Assembly: GCA_018663165.1 (NCBI GenBank)
Contig: JABJES010000067.1
Span: 1 to 6,532 of the forward strand
DNA from: Rhodospirillaceae bacterium
GTDB taxonomy: Bacteria > Pseudomonadota > Alphaproteobacteria > UBA11136
Length of the DNA stretch: 6,532 nt
Direction: 5' to 3'
The position numbers were made by a program, and so were the translations under genes. Below the pieces are notes generated by a model. That model did no database searches. It was not told where the DNA came from and saw only the letters and a list, made by a program, of their open reading frames with translations. This document shows, piece after piece, positions 4,990 through 6,532 of this stretch (position 1 is its first letter; each line of letters opens with the position of its first letter).

Positions 4990-6532
4990 ATGTTACGTAT
5001 TGATAGCCTCACCTACCGAATCGGCGCTCGAGTTCTCCTCGATCAGACATCGGCCACCATCAGCCCCGGCCATCGGGTCGGGCTGGTCGGCCGCAACGGC
5101 ACCGGCAAAACCACGCTGCTGCATCTGATCACGGGAGATCTGGAAGCCGATAACGGCCACATCACCATACCGCCGCGCTGGACGATCGGCGCCACCAGCC
5201 AGGAGGCGCCCGGCGGCGAACAGAGCCTGATCGACACGGTTCTGGCCAGTGATAAAGAACTGGTCAGCCTTAACCAGGCTCTGGAATCCGGCCACGACCC
5301 CCATGGGATGGCTGAAATTCATGCCCGCCTGCGGGACAAAGAGGCCCACAGCGCGCCGGCCCGCGCCGCCCGCATCCTCGCCGGGCTTGGCTTTGACGAG
5401 GAAGCCCAGCAAAGACCCTGTGGTGAGTTTTCCGGCGGCTGGCGGATGCGCGTCGCCCTTGCCGCCCTGCTTTTTACCCAACCGGATTTATTGCTGCTTG
5501 ATGAGCCGACCAACCATCTCGATCTGGAAGCCAGTATGTGGCTGGAGAGTTACCTTAAAACCTATCCCGGCACGATCCTGATCGTCAGCCATGACCGTGG
5601 TTTGCTCAACCGGGTGGTCGATGAAATCCTCCATCTCGAAGACCAGAAGCTGATCCTTTATAAGGGCGGCTATGATCGCTTTGAAGCCACACGGCGCATG
5701 CAGCTTGAACAGAACGCCAAGATGCGGGTCAAACAGGACGCCCAGCGCGACCATATCCGCAAATTCGTCGAACGGTTCCGCTATAAGCCGACCAAGGCCA
5801 AACAGGCCCAATCGCGCCTAAAAATGCTCGAAAAGATGGAGCCGATCCCCGAACGGCGAGAGGGCGGCAGCGTCACTTTCGGCTTTCCCGACCCGGCATC
5901 CCTGTCCTCACCACTGTTCAATATGGATGATGTAACCGTCGGCTATGACGACAAGCCGGTGTTGAACAATCTTAATTTATCCCTCAACAACGACGACCGC
6001 ATTGCCCTGATCGGCGCCAACGGCAATGGCAAATCAACCCTGATCCGCCTGCTGGCGGGTAAATTGAGGCCACTTTCCGGGCGGGCTGTAAAATCGGGCA
6101 AGCTACGCATCGGCTATTTCGCCCAGCATCAGGGCGAAGAGCTCGACCTTACCGCCACACCACTGATTGAGATGAAGCGACGCCGCCCCAGAGAGACCGA
6201 GCAACAGGCGCGCTCGCAACTCGGCCGCTTCGGCTTTGAGCAGCAAAAGGCCGAAACCACGGTTGGAAATCTCTCAGGCGGTGAAAAGGCGCGGCTTCTG
6301 TTCGCTCTGATGTCGGCCGACAAGCCCAATATCCTGCTCCTCGATGAGCCCACCAACCATCTCGACATCGCCTCGCGCCAGGCCCTTGTGCAAGCCGTCA
6401 ACGCCTTTGAGGGTGCTGTTGTGTTGGTCAGCCACGATCATCATCTGATCGAGGCCACCGCCGACCGCCTGTGGCTGGTCGAAGATGGCAAGGGGGCACC
6501 GTACGAGGGGGATCTGGAAGATTACCGCAAGG
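4990..6532 (+). CDS. ABC-F family ATPase, YheS type (3' end outside window)
   Basis: The reading frame stays open to the right edge: 514 codons, against about 640 for the family. ABC-F proteins have two ATPase cassettes and no membrane domain; characterised members act on ribosomes, at or near the E site. Cassette 1: Walker A GRNGTGKTT (34-42, K40), signature FSGGWRMR (148-154 region), Walker B with DEPTNHLD (171-178, catalytic E172), switch His in VSHD (199-202). The linker (about 225-290) carries the basic FRYKPTKAKQAQSR motif. Cassette 2: Walker A GANGNGKST (342-350, K348), LSGGEKAR (428-435), DEPTNHLD (452-459, E453), SHD (481-483). The sequence tracks E. coli YheS throughout, including GYFAQHQ and YEGDLEDY near the edge. 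All catalytic residues are present. No in-frame alternative start exists after the TAG at 4948, yet ATG 4990 has no Shine-Dalgarno sequence. Confidence 0.95.
   Translation, partial: MLRIDSLTYRIGARVLLDQTSATISPGHRVGLVGRNGTGKTTLLHLITGDLEADNGHITIPPRWTIGATSQEAPGGEQSLIDTVLASDKELVSLNQALESGHDPHGMAEIHARLRDKEAHSAPARAARILAGLGFDEEAQQRPCGEFSGGWRMRVALAALLFTQPDLLLLDEPTNHLDLEASMWLESYLKTYPGTILIVSHDRGLLNRVVDEILHLEDQKLILYKGGYDRFEATRRMQLEQNAKMRVKQDAQRDHIRKFVERFRYKPTKAKQAQSRLKMLEKMEPIPERREGGSVTFGFPDPASLSSPLFNMDDVTVGYDDKPVLNNLNLSLNNDDRIALIGANGNGKSTLIRLLAGKLRPLSGRAVKSGKLRIGYFAQHQGEELDLTATPLIEMKRRRPRETEQQARSQLGRFGFEQQKAETTVGNLSGGEKARLLFALMSADKPNILLLDEPTNHLDIASRQALVQAVNAFEGAVVLVSHDHHLIEATADRLWLVEDGKGAPYEGDLEDYRK

Noticed and set aside
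5043..5811. Several short frames on both strands within the ABC-F gene
   Set aside because: All are out-of-frame shadows of the continuous ABC-F reading frame, which carries every family motif.

Overview
The window looks like a chromosomal segment from an alphaproteobacterium. The basis is the glnB-glnA pair, whose proteins closely follow the rhizobial/rhodospirilloid PII and GSI-beta pattern. Moderately GC-rich coding DNA with AT-rich spacers and the style of the aminotransferase and LysR proteins fit as well. I cannot fix the genus from sequence alone.

Layout, left to right. (1) Positions 1-134 hold a short leader, possibly with the last codons of an upstream gene. (2) A PLP-dependent class I/II aminotransferase lies at 135-1298 (+). 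(3) A 235-bp AT-rich spacer carries a hairpin, a small dyad and a near-consensus sigma-54 (-24/-12) element. (4) glnB (PII signal protein, 1534-1872, +) and glnA (type I glutamine synthetase, 1947-3356, +) are 74 bp apart and probably one operon. A textbook intrinsic terminator at 3382-3411 closes it. (5) A LysR-type regulator runs convergently at 3437-4342 (-). (6) Divergent from it, across a 147-bp AT-rich spacer, is a small predicted exported protein at 4490-4789 (+) of unknown function. A structured 3' UTR and a strong terminator follow it. (7) An ABC-F ATPase of the YheS type starts at 4990 (+) and runs off the right edge.

How they work together. glnB and glnA form the core of ammonium assimilation. 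GlnB reports nitrogen and 2-oxoglutarate status and controls adenylylation of GlnA. Both target tyrosines (Y51 of PII, Y397 of GS in mature numbering) are present. The sigma-54 site argues for nitrogen-limited induction, probably through NtrC, although I found no convincing NtrC site. The aminotransferase may also serve amino-acid nitrogen metabolism, but its substrate cannot be read from sequence. The LysR regulator and the small exported protein form a divergent pair, so the regulator may control itself and its neighbour. The ABC-F gene appears independent.

I see no mobile element, CRISPR array, tRNA/rRNA, or clearly new multigene system. The points most worth following are the unusual start region of the ABC-F gene, the dyad over the LysR start codon, the repetitive small exported protein with its short upstream ORF, and the structured region after it.
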